Shown: positions 15,801 through 23,842, counted from the first letter of the stretch. The stretch is DNA of 64,000 nucleotides from VAXT01 sp963794605 (GCA_963794605.1 CAWCEN010000002.1:248001-312000), one strand, 5' to 3'. The notes: generated by a model from the letters alone, not told the origin. A program made the numbers and translations.

Positions 15801-17015
15801 GTGGCGAAGCGGGTTCGAGAGCGCGGTCACGACGAGCCTCGCGCCGACGAGGAGCTCGAAGACCTGAAGCAAATGCTGCGCGAGCGGGCCGCGGCGATCT
15901 CGATCCGCGAACGAGAGCTCGAGCAGGTCGAGCGGAAGCTCGTGTTGCGCGAGCGGCGTCTCGGTCGGCGGCTCCGGGCGCTCCGCGCCGAGCGCAGCTG
16001 GTTCACGCCCGTGAAGAACCGGCTCGCCGGCCCCGGCGACGCCGATCAAGCGAAGCGGCTGCGTGCCGACCTGACTCGGCGCGAGCAGCAGCTCGCCGCG
16101 CGCGAGGCCTCAGTCGCGCGAAAGGATGACGAGCTACGCCGCGCGGAGTCCGGTGATCGGCTCGAACACGAGTCGGCCGATCTCAACGCCCGGCGGGCCG
16201 AGGTCGAGCAGCGCCTCGCCGAGCTCGATCGCCGCGACCAACAGCTCGTCGAGTCGGAACAGAAGCTCTCTCAGCGTGCCCGCGAGGTCGACCTACGCGA
16301 GATCGCCGTCGCCACCGTCGTCGAGCGCGAGTCGGCTGTCAGCGCCGCAACAGAGCTGGCCGCGGAGCGTGAGCGGCTCCTGGAGGAACGGGAGCGGCAG
16401 ATCGGGGAGCGTGAAGCGTCGTTCGCCGCGCAGCAGGCCGACGTCGAGGAGCGCGAGCGCAAGACGCGGCGCAAGCGGGAGCCTGCGACGGGGAAGGAGC
16501 TCGAGGATCCCACGTACGTCGAGACGGCGTTCTCGGCCCGGGAAAACGACCTCGAGAAGCGGGCGACGGCCGTCGAGGGAGTGGAAAACCGGATCGCCGA
16601 GCGCGAAGCCTCGCTCGAGGAACGCGCGACGCGGCTCGCCGAGATCGAGCGGACTCTCACGCGGCTCCAGGCGGATCTCGAGCGAGAACAGCAGGCGGCA
16701 GCCGAGCAGATGCGATCGATCGCGTCGCGCGAGCAGGCCCTCGCGCAGGTGGAATCCGACCTCGAGACTCGAGCGGCCAGAGTCGCTGAACAAGAGCAGC
16801 GGGCGAACGCGGCGAAGAAGGCCTACGCGGACGAGTCGGAGCGAGTGCGCCGCGAAAGCGCCGAGCTCGACGCCCGGGAGCGGGCGCTGTCCGAGTCGCA
16901 GTCCGAGGTCGAGCAGCCGAAGAAGCCGGCTCCGGCCGACGAGGGCTTCCTCGCCGGGCTCGACGCGATGGCCTCAGCGAGCAACGAGCGCCGAGCCCGC
17001 CGCCAACAGCGCTGA
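15801..17015 (+). CDS. long coiled-coil protein of unknown function
   Basis: About 404 residues from GTG 15801 (GTG 15783 and TTG 15756 are alternatives). Nearly the whole chain is charged alpha helix built on a recurrent R-E-x-x-L-x-x-R-[EA] pattern, for example IRERELEQVERKLVLRERRL, then DLTRREQQLAAREASVARKD, so a long parallel coiled coil is expected. There is one non-helical element, WFTPVKNRLAGPG, near residue 60, possibly a ligand or membrane contact. No signal peptide or transmembrane helix. The C terminus has an acidic-proline linker KKPAPADEGFLAGLDAM and a basic end. A structural or polar-scaffold role can be imagined but is not shown. Confidence 0.65.
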   Translation: MAKRVRERGHDEPRADEELEDLKQMLRERAAAISIRERELEQVERKLVLRERRLGRRLRALRAERSWFTPVKNRLAGPGDADQAKRLRADLTRREQQLAAREASVARKDDELRRAESGDRLEHESADLNARRAEVEQRLAELDRRDQQLVESEQKLSQRAREVDLREIAVATVVERESAVSAATELAAERERLLEERERQIGEREASFAAQQADVEERERKTRRKREPATGKELEDPTYVETAFSARENDLEKRATAVEGVENRIAEREASLEERATRLAEIERTLTRLQADLEREQQAAAEQMRSIASREQALAQVESDLETRAARVAEQEQRANAAKKAYADESERVRRESAELDARERALSESQSEVEQPKKPAPADEGFLAGLDAMASASNERRARRQQR

Positions 17016-17068
17016 CCAAAGCATCCATGTCCGAGTGCCAGGCACTGGGACACGTCCTGTCGAGACGG

Positions 17069-17980
17069 CTAGCGGGCGCGGCGGCGCAGCGGCTCGATCT
17101 GGAGCCCGCTCCGCTCGCCGACGTGCTCGACCTGGAGGGTCGTGTGCTCGAGGCCGAACTCCCGCGCGAGCAGTTGTTCGAGCTCGAGGCGGCGCAGGTG
17201 GCAGTCGTCGCCGCGCCGCACGAGCACGTGGGCCGAGAGCGTCGGAAAGCCGGATGTGATCGTCCAGATATGCAGGTCGTGCACCTCGACCACGCCGTCC
17301 AACGAGGCCATCCGCCGTCCGACCTCGTCCGCGTCGATCCCCGACGGCGTCGCCTCGAGCAGGATCGACACCGAATCCCGCACGATCGACCACGAGCTGG
17401 CCAAGATCAGCACGCCGATCGCCATCCCGGCGACGGGGTCGGCCCGCTCCCAGCCGGTCGTCAGCACGACGACCGCTGCGACCGCGACTCCGATCGAGCC
17501 GGCGAGATCCGCGAACACGTGCCGGAGCGCGGCCCGAACGTTCAGGTTGTCGCCCGCACGCGAGAGGATGGCCGCCGCGACCGCGTTGACGAGCAGCCCG
17601 ATCAGTGCGACCGCGAGCATCCAGCCGCCGAGGATCTCGCGCGGGCTGTCGAGTCGTCGGACGGCCTCGATGAAGACCCAGACCGCGATCACGGCCAGCG
17701 CGACCCCGTTTGTGAGCGCGGCGAGGATCTCTGCGCGCCGGTAGCCGAAGCTCCGCTCGGGCGTCGCCGGCCGCCCGGCGAGCCATGCGGCGACGAGCGC
17801 GAGGGCGAGCGCGGCCGAGTCGCCGAGCATGTGCCCGGCGTCCGCGAGCAGCGCGAGGCTTCCCGTCAGCCAGCCGCCCACGATCTCGCACACGGCGTAG
17901 GCAGCCGTGAGCGCGAGCACGAGCCCGAGCGCGCGCCGGCTCTCGGCCCGGACTGCGTGCTCGTGGTGGTGATGGCTCAT
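17069..17980 (-). CDS. cation diffusion facilitator (CzcD/ZitB-type Zn exporter)
   Basis: 303 residues from ATG 17980. A His-rich start, MSHHHHEH, is followed by TM1 and the TM2 metal motif LLADAGHMLGDSAAL (H-x-x-x-D), TM5 motif RHVFADLAGSIGV with the second H-x-x-x-D, and a cytosolic C-terminal domain with LHIWTITSGFPTLSAHV, as in CzcD/ZitB. It would export zinc (or Co/Cd) against protons across the cytoplasmic membrane. The ATG overlaps the stop of the upstream LolA-like gene (ATGA), so the two are translated together. No metal-responsive repressor is adjacent. Confidence 0.93.
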   Translation of the reverse strand: MSHHHHEHAVRAESRRALGLVLALTAAYAVCEIVGGWLTGSLALLADAGHMLGDSAALALALVAAWLAGRPATPERSFGYRRAEILAALTNGVALAVIAVWVFIEAVRRLDSPREILGGWMLAVALIGLLVNAVAAAILSRAGDNLNVRAALRHVFADLAGSIGVAVAAVVVLTTGWERADPVAGMAIGVLILASSWSIVRDSVSILLEATPSGIDADEVGRRMASLDGVVEVHDLHIWTITSGFPTLSAHVLVRRGDDCHLRRLELEQLLAREFGLEHTTLQVEHVGERSGLQIEPLRRRAR

Positions 17981-18894
17981 TGCGGCGGCTTGATCGCTGG
18001 CGCGTTGTCGAAGTCGCTGTACCGATGCAGCATGAAGTGCGCAGGCGCCGTCATCTCGGCCTCGGCCACGCGACCCGAGGGCTCGACCCTCAGCCGGAAC
18101 CACGCGGGAACCGGCTTCAGCCCGTACGCGGCGAGCTCGACGACCCCGTTCGGGAGCCGGCGCACGACGCGCGGGTTCCTCGCGTCGTACCACATGAGGA
18201 CCTCTCGAGCCTCGAGGCCGGGGAACGGGCCTTCTTGCCAGCGGCCGTCCTGATAGTCCCACCGCTTGCGCCCGATGATCACCGAGCGGAAGCCGCTGTT
18301 CGTCCGCAGACTGAGCCGGTCGGGCGCCTGGACGGCCAGCCGCGTGAATACGACGGGACCGCCGGAGGTGAGCCGCTCCGTGAACCGGTACGAACGGAGC
18401 GCACCCATCGTCGTCTTCGCCCGGTCGAACGCCGATTCGCCGGGCGCGGGGAGCGATCCGGGCAGTTGGAACGAGACCGGCGCGGAGCCGGCGCTGACCG
18501 TCACGCGGCTCGACCGGCCCTGGAGCACCCGCGCCTGCACGCGGGAGCAGCCCGTCCCGCACGACTCGGTCGGAACATTGCGGCCGTCGACGGCGACTCG
18601 AATCGCATCGCCTCCCAAGGGCGTGTCTCCACGGACAGCCGCGATTTCCACAGGCCCGCCCGGCCGCGCAGCGAGGCCGACGAGCAGGTTCCGCTGATGC
18701 TTGGCGAGCGCGAGCGTGTCCTTCTCCAGGCCGATCGGCAGGTCGAACGTGTCGGCGACCGAGGACGAGCCGGTCGAGGTGCTCGCTGCCGAGGGCTCGC
18801 CGTTGTCCGTCACAAACGCCGCGACGACGGCCGCCCCGAGGCCGAGCATGATGATTCCGGCGAAGACGGCGATCCAGAGCGTGCGGCTCCTCAT
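17977..18894 (-). CDS. membrane-anchored LolA-like / YtkA-like extracytoplasmic protein
   Basis: 305 residues. One N-terminal hydrophobic segment (residues about 7-28) followed by a Ser/Thr/Gly-rich linker places the rest outside the membrane. Middle section has ARVLQGRSSRVTVSAGS with a preceding C-G-T-G-C, resembling YtkA-like immunoglobulin-type domains; the C-terminal half (from AFDRAKTTMGALRSYRFTERL, then VFTRLAVQAPDRLSLRT and SVIIGRKRWDY) is the convex beta-sheet pattern of LolA/LppX-like lipid carriers. Similar C-terminal parts are found in actinobacterial copper-resistance proteins. Coupling to the CDF gene suggests a role in metal or envelope stress, which is inference. Confidence 0.6.
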   Translation of the reverse strand: MRSRTLWIAVFAGIIMLGLGAAVVAAFVTDNGEPSAASTSTGSSSVADTFDLPIGLEKDTLALAKHQRNLLVGLAARPGGPVEIAAVRGDTPLGGDAIRVAVDGRNVPTESCGTGCSRVQARVLQGRSSRVTVSAGSAPVSFQLPGSLPAPGESAFDRAKTTMGALRSYRFTERLTSGGPVVFTRLAVQAPDRLSLRTNSGFRSVIIGRKRWDYQDGRWQEGPFPGLEAREVLMWYDARNPRVVRRLPNGVVELAAYGLKPVPAWFRLRVEPSGRVAEAEMTAPAHFMLHRYSDFDNAPAIKPPQ

Positions 18895-18930
18895 CCCCGT
18901 AGCTTGCAGGAAGGGCTAGCTTCCCCGCCT

Positions 18931-19791
18931 GTGGGCGAGTCGCCGTATCTGCGCGAGATTCGCGGGCTCGACCCGGTGGCCGACCACTCTCGGATCGTCT
19001 ACCTCGACACGTGCTTCGAGTTCCCGTGGGACACGACGCGGTCGCTCGAGCTCGCGCTGTTTCGGACGTTCGCGGTGCCGTCTGTCGCCGCGCTCCTCGA
19101 TGAGACCGGCGAGTTCGGCCGCGCAGCCCAGAAGCGCTACGACGACACCGACCTGATCCTGTCCACGATCGTCGAGGCCGGCTACGACAGCGACCAGGGC
19201 AATCGAGCGATCCGGCAGATGAATCGGATCCACGGGCGCTTCGAGATCGCGAACGTGGACTTCCTGTATGTGCTGTCGTCGTTCGTCTTCGAGCCGATCC
19301 GCTGGAACGCCCGCTTCGGGTGGCGCCCGCTGGTGGAGACGGAGAAGCTCGCGACGTTCGAGTTCTGGCGCGAGATCGGTCAGCGCATGGCGATCCGGGA
19401 CATTCCGGACGAATACGTGGAGCTGGAGCGTTTCAACGAGGAGTACGAACGCGAGCACTTCCGGCGCACGGAAGCCACCGAGCGCGTCGGCCGCTCGACT
19501 CGCGACATGTTCCTTGCCTGGTTCCCGGGCCTGCCGAAGCGCTTCGGAGCGCAGGCGATCTACGCGCTCATGGACGAGCCGCTGCTCGACGCGTTCGGCT
19601 TCCCGCACCCGCCGCGCGCGCTCCGTACAGCCGTCGAGACGTCTTTGAGCGCACGCGCGAGGCTCGTCGCGCTACTTCCGCCGCGCCGCCGTCCGCGCCT
19701 CCGCACGAGACGGAGGACGCGGACGTACGGACGCGAATGGCAGGTCGAGGCGCTAGGACCCGAGGTCGAAGCGCCAGACCGTTCCGCCTGA
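18931..19791 (+). CDS. MpaB/Lcp-type oxygenase (DUF2236)
   Basis: 286 residues from GTG 18931; the long upstream frame is only the reverse shadow of the LolA-like gene. The helical DUF2236/mpaB domain is recognisable from ALFRTFAVPSVAALLDETGEF, TIVEAGYDSDQGNRAIRQMN, the NRIHGRFEIANVDFLYVLS element with conserved H-G-x-[FY], and DMFLAWFPGLPKRFG. Characterised relatives include the rubber-cleaving latex-clearing protein and fungal MpaB, heme-dependent oxygenases; the substrate here is unknown. The gene's 3' end overlaps the convergent ScyD-like gene by 39 bases. A very basic tail (RRRPRLRTRRRTRTYG) closes the protein. Confidence 0.8.
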   Translation: MGESPYLREIRGLDPVADHSRIVYLDTCFEFPWDTTRSLELALFRTFAVPSVAALLDETGEFGRAAQKRYDDTDLILSTIVEAGYDSDQGNRAIRQMNRIHGRFEIANVDFLYVLSSFVFEPIRWNARFGWRPLVETEKLATFEFWREIGQRMAIRDIPDEYVELERFNEEYEREHFRRTEATERVGRSTRDMFLAWFPGLPKRFGAQAIYALMDEPLLDAFGFPHPPRALRTAVETSLSARARLVALLPPRRRPRLRTRRRTRTYGREWQVEALGPEVEAPDRSA

Positions 19792-20802
19792 CGCGAGGAT
19801 GCTCCCCTGGCTGATGTACGCGGCGCCGTCGTCGCCGAAGGCGAGGCCGCCCGGAGTGAAGAGCTCCGTCACCACAGCCGTCTTCACGCAGCCCGAGTCG
19901 ATTCGGTAGAGGATCCCCGGCCCGGTCAGCCCCGGCGCGCTCGCGAACTGGAGCACGTACAGGTGCCCATCAGGCCCCCACGCCATCGAGATGATGAACG
20001 AGAAGCCCGAGCAGTACACCGTCGCCTGCCCGCCGGAGACGCGGTAGACATTCGACGCCCCGACGTTGAACGGGCCGCCCGAGAGCTCACCGACGTAGTA
20101 GCTGCCGTCGGATCCCTGCGCGACTGTCGTCGGAACCGCGTCCGTGTTGCGCTCCGGCCGCGACGGGAAGGTCGCGAGCACCTGAATGTGCTTGCCGTGG
20201 ACCTCGAGCAAGTCGTTGCCGCCTGCGTCCGTGAGCACGCGATGGCCTCCGGTGTTTAGCAGCCCATAAGGGTTGCTGTCCGGGGGGCCGACTGGGTTGT
20301 GCGCCGCCTCGAAAGCGGAGATGTCGGTTACCGGGTCCCAGTGGCTGTTCGGATGAACCTTGATCAGCGTCCCCTGGCCGAGTGCCCGGAACGGCTGGAT
20401 CTCCGGGTTGAGCGGATTCGCGCCGAGGCCGTCAGTGACGAAGAGGTGGCCTCCCTCGACAGCGATGTTGTGCGGGCCGACCGCGCCGTTCCCGCCGGCC
20501 GGCGCGTTCGACGGCAGCCCGTCCGCGACGACCGATTGGACGCCGTTCTTCAGCCGCGAGATGCGGCCGGTCGGGCCGTAGCACTTGGTCATCCCGTCCG
20601 AGAAGACGGCGCAGGGGGCGCTTCCGCCCTGCCCGGCCTCCGCGACGTAGAGACTTTGGTGGTTGTCGAATGCGAGTCCCCGAGGGTTGTGCAGACCCGT
20701 CATCACAGGTGCTGCGCCTGCCGCAGGGCTCGCGCTCCCGCCTCCTGCGAGCGCGCCGAGCGCGACGCAAGCAAGGCCGAGGAGCATTGCGAGCTTCTTC
20801 AT
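19753..20802 (-). CDS. secreted ScyD/ScyE family beta-propeller protein
   Basis: 349 residues from ATG 20802, behind the Shine-Dalgarno GGAGGGAGAG. A signal peptide MKKLAMLLGLACVALGALAG with cleavage near SASPAAGA precedes NHL-like repeats: GLHNPRGLAFDNHQSLYVAE, GNGAVGPHNIAVEGGHLFVTD, SFIISMAWGPDGHLYVLQFA, TPGGLAFGDDGAAYISQG. This is the ScyD/ScyE pattern, named after cyanobacterial scytonemin genes, but the family is widespread and mostly of unknown activity in actinobacteria. A longer frame starting at 20961 has no homology and lacks a signal peptide. Confidence 0.85.
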   Translation of the reverse strand: MKKLAMLLGLACVALGALAGGGSASPAAGAAPVMTGLHNPRGLAFDNHQSLYVAEAGQGGSAPCAVFSDGMTKCYGPTGRISRLKNGVQSVVADGLPSNAPAGGNGAVGPHNIAVEGGHLFVTDGLGANPLNPEIQPFRALGQGTLIKVHPNSHWDPVTDISAFEAAHNPVGPPDSNPYGLLNTGGHRVLTDAGGNDLLEVHGKHIQVLATFPSRPERNTDAVPTTVAQGSDGSYYVGELSGGPFNVGASNVYRVSGGQATVYCSGFSFIISMAWGPDGHLYVLQFASAPGLTGPGILYRIDSGCVKTAVVTELFTPGGLAFGDDGAAYISQGSILASGGTVWRFDLGS

Positions 20803-20875
20803 TCGTTCTCTCCCTCCGAGTTCGTGGACAGGGGTCATAGCACGGCGCATCGCAAACTCGAAATTGGGGGCTACG

Positions 20876-21118
20876 ATGGCGAGCGTGGCGACCGAGCCCC
20901 TGCAGGAATTGCTCAACGAGGCGTTTCCGGACGCAACGGAGCTCGCCGTCGTCGACCGCACCGGGGGCGGCGACCACTTCCAGGTGACCGTGGCGAGCCC
21001 GCGCTTCGAAGGGCTGTCCCTCGTCGACCAGCACCGGCTGGTTTACGACGCGCTCGCCACGCCGCTCGCAGACGGCTCGATCCACGAGCTCCGCATCAAG
21101 ACGAAAGGAACGACATGA
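20876..21118 (+). CDS. BolA family protein
   Basis: 80 residues from ATG 20876 (GTG 20885 also possible). The class II KH-like BolA fold is shown by EPLQELLNEAFPDATELAVVD, GGGDHFQVTVASPRFEGLSL, LVDQHRLVYDAL and the terminal IHELRIKTK, which holds the conserved invariant His of the H-x-L-[RK] motif. BolA proteins pair with monothiol glutaredoxins to hold a bridging [2Fe-2S] cluster. Here the stop codon overlaps the start of just such a glutaredoxin (ATGA), a strong contextual confirmation. Cytosolic. Confidence 0.92.
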   Translation: MASVATEPLQELLNEAFPDATELAVVDRTGGGDHFQVTVASPRFEGLSLVDQHRLVYDALATPLADGSIHELRIKTKGTT

Positions 21119-21480
21119 CGCTTCGAGACCAGATCAGCGAGATCATCGAGACCGAGCCGGTCGCGCTCTTCATGAAAGGGACGCCGAGCTTCGTCGCGTG
21201 CGGCAACTCGCAGCGCGCCCTCTCGGCGCTGCGCACCGCCGGCGCACCCGTCACAGCCGTCGACATCCTCCCCGACCCGCGCTTCCGCCAGGAGCTCTCG
21301 AGCCTCTCCGGCTGGCCGACGATCCCGCAGGTCTTCGTCAAGGGCGAGCTCGTGGGCGGCGCAGACATCGTCGAGGAGCTGGCCGCGAACGGCGAGCTCG
21401 AGCGGAAGCTGACCGATGCGCTCGGCGAGGGCTACAGCGGTGAGGGGGCGGAGCGGGTGATCGCACTCGAAGCAGCGTGA
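21115..21480 (+). CDS. Grx4-type monothiol glutaredoxin with CGNS active site
   Basis: 121 residues. Glutaredoxin-4 features: VALFMKGTP with conserved Lys21, the active-site loop SFVACGNSQRAL with single cysteine Cys29, the cis-Pro turn WPTIPQVFVKG and the glutathione-binding GGADIVEEL. The signature is CGNS rather than the CGFS of most members. These proteins ligate and transfer [2Fe-2S] clusters with glutathione, or in actinobacteria possibly other thiols, with BolA partners. Translation is coupled to BolA upstream and to the DUF1326 gene downstream. C-terminal extension of about 15 residues beyond the core. Confidence 0.93.
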   Translation: MTLRDQISEIIETEPVALFMKGTPSFVACGNSQRALSALRTAGAPVTAVDILPDPRFRQELSSLSGWPTIPQVFVKGELVGGADIVEELAANGELERKLTDALGEGYSGEGAERVIALEAA

Positions 21481-22085
21481 GCTGGCGCGTCGCCGGCACG
21501 TACGTCGAGTCCTGCAACTGCGACGCGCCGTGCCCGTGTCGGCGCATCAACGGCGTCCCCGGTGGACGATCGACCCACGGGATCTGCGAGGGCGCGCTCT
21601 GCTGGCAGATCGTCGACGGCGAGGCGGCCGGGCTCGACCTCTCGAGCCTCCGCGTCGTGATGGCGACGCGCTACAGCGACGACGAGGAACGATCGCCCTG
21701 GAGCTGGATCCTCTACCTCGATGAGCGCGGCACGCCCGAGCAGCATCGGGCGCTCGAGGACATCTGGGCAGGCCAAGTCGCAGGCGAGCAGCTCGAGCAC
21801 TTCCCGTGGGCGTGGAAGCCGAGCCACCTCCTGGACGTCCAGCCCGCGCAAATCGAGCTCGACCACACCCCGCGCCGACAGTGGTTCAAGGTGCGGGACG
21901 TCGTCACGGTCCGCGTCTCGGGCCCATACGGGGGCGACGAGACGATCACGTGTGTGATCCCTGGGCACGAACAATCCGGTGAGGAGATCGTCGCCGGCGA
22001 GCTGAGCGTCGGCGACGGCCCGCTGCGCTTCGAATACGCGGGCGTGTGCGGCTACGCCGCGAACTTCGACTACAGCTCGGGCTGA
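21477..22085 (+). CDS. DUF1326 domain protein
   Basis: 202 residues; GTG start overlaps the glutaredoxin stop (GTGA). The N terminus WRVAGTYVESCNCDAPCPCR with its C-N-C-x3-C-P-C cysteine cluster is diagnostic for DUF1326. Later blocks are HGICEGALCWQI, LRVVMATRYSD and FEYAGVCGYAANFDYSSG. The function of the family is unknown; the cysteine cluster and its place behind a BolA/glutaredoxin pair suggest Fe-S or metal handling, which is inference. A rho-independent terminator follows about 110 bases later. Confidence 0.88.
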   Translation: MSWRVAGTYVESCNCDAPCPCRRINGVPGGRSTHGICEGALCWQIVDGEAAGLDLSSLRVVMATRYSDDEERSPWSWILYLDERGTPEQHRALEDIWAGQVAGEQLEHFPWAWKPSHLLDVQPAQIELDHTPRRQWFKVRDVVTVRVSGPYGGDETITCVIPGHEQSGEEIVAGELSVGDGPLRFEYAGVCGYAANFDYSSG

Positions 22086-22192
22086 AGCCTTACCGAATCC
22101 TCAGAGATCACAAACGCCCTGCACACGCCAGCGCGTTTCACTAGAGGACAGGACGACGGCTATCTCCCCTCCCTTCAGCCTCGCTCCCACAG

Positions 22193-22217
22193 AGCCCGCC
22201 CTCGAGGCGGGCTTTGT
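22193..22217 (+). terminator. rho-independent terminator of the bolA-grx-DUF1326 operon
   Basis: AGCCCGCC (22193-22200), loop CTCGA, GGCGGGCT (22206-22213), then TTGT. Perfect eight-base stem, short U-rich tail. It lies between the DUF1326 stop and the pilin cluster. The rest of 22086-22338 shows no gene. Confidence 0.7.
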
Positions 22218-22338
22218 CATGAGGAAAAGGAACGCTCGGCTGAGGGATGAACCGGCCGCCGCGCCGGGCCGATGTTGCCACCATCGCAATCATCGGTGCG
22301 GCCCCTTCCGTACCGATCGTCCATGGAGGTCTGCACCG

Positions 22339-22500
22339 ATGCAGAAGCTCTACAACTGGCTCACCCGTGAGGACGGGCAGACGATGGCCGAGTACGGCGT
22401 CGTCCTGGCTGTCATCACGATCGCGGTCTTCGGCGCGCTTGCCCTGCTCTCGGGCAACATCGTCAACGCGCTCACCCGCGTCGCCGGCTACATCACCTAG
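22339..22500 (+). CDS. Flp/Fap-type class III pilin, copy 1
   Basis: 53 residues. MQKLYNWLTREDGQTMAEY gives a short basic leader and the prepilin-peptidase site, with the T-M-A-E-Y motif in which cleavage precedes the hydrophobic stalk and Glu is at +5-like position; GVVLAVITIAVFGALALLSG is the hydrophobic helix. Shine-Dalgarno GGAGGT lies eight bases upstream in a leader, CCATGGAGGTCTGCxCC, shared by copies 1-3. Flp pilins assemble via the Tad secretion machinery at the cytoplasmic membrane; no tad gene is in this window. A terminator follows directly. Confidence 0.93.
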   Translation: MQKLYNWLTREDGQTMAEYGVVLAVITIAVFGALALLSGNIVNALTRVAGYIT

Positions 22501-22523
22501 TAGTCAGCACCAGTTTGACCTGA

Positions 22524-22566
22524 GGCGTGGCTTGGATCGCCTGATCCGGGCCGCGCCTTTCTTTTT
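22524..22566 (+). terminator. hairpin-terminator after pilin copy 1
   Basis: GGCGTGGCTTGGATC (22524-22538), loop GCCT, GATCCGGGCCGCGCC (22543-22557), then TTTCTTTTT. The long GC-rich stem with G-T pairs and the U-tract make a good intrinsic terminator. Relatives of this hairpin follow copies 2 and 3. Confidence 0.8.
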
Positions 22567-22688
22567 GGCGTACGCCATATCACCAGAGCGGGGGATGAAC
22601 GTACCCCGTCGACGGCCGATGACAGCGGAGCAACGCCAACCACAGACGCGGTTCGTCAGCGTCGATTCGACCATGGAGGTCTGCTCCC

Positions 22689-22850
22689 ATGCAGAAGCTC
22701 TACACCTGGCTCACCCGTGAAGACGGTCAGACGATGGCCGAGTACGGCGTCGTCCTCGCCGTCATCACGATCGCAGTCTTCGGCGCGCTTGCCCTCCTCT
22801 CGGGCAACATCACGAACGCGCTGACCCGCGTCGCCGGCTACATCACGTAG
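22689..22850 (+). CDS. Flp/Fap-type class III pilin, copy 2
   Basis: 53 residues, differing from copy 1 only at Tyr-Thr (LYTWL) near residue 6 and SGNITNAL instead of SGNIVNAL. Same leader, Shine-Dalgarno and prepilin-peptidase motif (GQTMAEYGVVLA). The near identity of coding and leader sequences shows recent tandem duplication. It would be an interchangeable subunit of a Tad pilus or a dosage copy. Confidence 0.93.
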   Translation: MQKLYTWLTREDGQTMAEYGVVLAVITIAVFGALALLSGNITNALTRVAGYIT

Positions 22851-22871
22851 TCGAGCTCGAGCACGACCAGC

Positions 22872-22906
22872 GGCGTGGCTTGGGGTCCCTGATTCCGAGC
22901 CACGCC
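22872..22906 (+). repeat. hairpin after pilin copy 2
   Basis: GGCGTGGCTTGG (22872-22883) pairs with CCGAGCCACGCC (22895-22906). It matches the stem after copies 1 and 3 but lacks a U-tract, so it may partly terminate or stabilise transcripts rather than end them, letting copies 2 and 3 be read together. Confidence 0.6.
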
Positions 22907-23035
22907 CGTTCCACTTCGGCGTACCCCGGATCCCCACGCAGGGGGATCTCCCCGGCCGCACGCCGCGCCGATGACTCGGAAGCCCACCAGACGCGCGTCC
23001 GTCCGCCGTCGATTCGTCCATGGAGGTCTGCTCCG

Positions 23036-23197
23036 ATGCAGAAGCTCTACAACTGGCTCACCCGTGAAGACGGTCAGACGATGGCCGAGTACGCCGTCGT
23101 CCTCGCCGTCATCACGATCGCGGTCTTCGGCGCGCTTGCCCTGCTCTCGGGCAACATCGTCAACGCCCTCACCCGCGTCGCCGGCTACATCACGTAG
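23036..23197 (+). CDS. Flp/Fap-type class III pilin, copy 3
   Basis: 53 residues; identical to copy 1 except GQTMAEYAVVLA, where Ala replaces Gly after the TMAEY motif. Same leader with GGAGGT eight bases before the ATG. The hydrophobic stalk VLAVITIAVFGALALLSGNI is conserved. Downstream is a terminator with U-tract, closing the three-copy array. Confidence 0.93.
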   Translation: MQKLYNWLTREDGQTMAEYAVVLAVITIAVFGALALLSGNIVNALTRVAGYIT

Positions 23198-23216
23198 TCG
23201 AGCGCCAGCAAGACCT

Positions 23217-23264
23217 GCGGCGCGGCTTGGAACATCTGTTTCCGAGCCGTGCCGCTTCTCTTTT
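23217..23264 (+). terminator. hairpin-terminator after pilin copy 3
   Basis: GCGGCGCGGCTTGGAA (23217-23232), loop, TTCCGAGCCGTGCCGC (23240-23255), then TTCTCTTTT. Sixteen-base stem with one G-T pair. Same ancestry as the hairpins after copies 1 and 2. Confidence 0.75.
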
Positions 23265-23370
23265 CACTTTCGCAGGGGATGACGGCCTGGCTCCCCGGCA
23301 CCGTTTTGCGGTACGTGGATCACACCACAAGGGGATCTCCGGCCAAGTCCATCCGGCCGATGCTTCAACC

Positions 23371-23499
23371 ATGCGCAACAGCGAGCTCCATCTCGAGCGC
23401 GGCCCGACGATGACGGAATATGCGAGGACGCTCTCCGTCCTCACGGTCTTCTCTCTCGTAGCTTTCGCCCTGGCGGCGACAGTCGGTTACTTCACCTGA
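23371..23499 (+). CDS. degenerate Flp-pilin-like small protein
   Basis: 42 residues from ATG 23371. LERGPTMTEYARTLSVLTVF keeps the T-M-x-E-Y processing motif and the following hydrophobic segment FSLVAFALAATVGYF, ending in the G-Y-[IF]-T seen at the end of copies 1-3, but the leader is different and the stalk diverged. It lacks the conserved Shine-Dalgarno leader. It may be a minor or pseudopilin or a decaying fourth copy. Confidence 0.6.
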   Translation: MRNSELHLERGPTMTEYARTLSVLTVFSLVAFALAATVGYFT

Positions 23500-23600
23500 T
23501 CGGGGGATTCTCGGCGCGGCCGAGATGCCCGATATTGCGTAGGGACAGATGACCACAGGCGCCGTGCGGCCCCACGCCACCACCCCCGGAGGGTCCAGCC

Positions 23601-23789
23601 GTGCTCCGACTGAGACGACATCGAGCTCCAGAGCAACCAGACTTCCTCGACCTCGGCGACGGCAAGTCGCCGGAGCGCAGGCGGGCGGATGCCAGGCGAG
23701 CCCACTATGAGCACCAGCGCCGCCTTCTCGAAGTCAAGGACGTCGAGCAGCTGATCTCGGCGATCCGCCTCGAGAAGTCAGCTCCTTAA
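23601..23789 (+). CDS. small basic hypothetical protein
   Basis: 62 residues from GTG 23601: LRLRRHRAPEQPDFLDLGDG, an Arg-rich middle and the amphipathic end VKDVEQLISAIRLEKSAP. No signal peptide, membrane helix or known motif. The GTG lies behind GGAGGG at a good distance (CCCGGAGGGTCCAGCC), which argues for expression. It sits at the end of the pilin cluster; no role can be assigned. Confidence 0.4.
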   Translation: MLRLRRHRAPEQPDFLDLGDGKSPERRRADARRAHYEHQRRLLEVKDVEQLISAIRLEKSAP

Positions 23790-23842
23790 GAATCTCCTGA
23801 GAGACCATGGACGCACGCATGGGCGAGCCGTAGGCTCGTCAC

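Noticed and set aside
17980..18930. Long plus-strand frame joined upstream of the MpaB-type gene
   Set aside because: It is the reverse shadow of the LolA-like gene; homology starts at GTG 18931.
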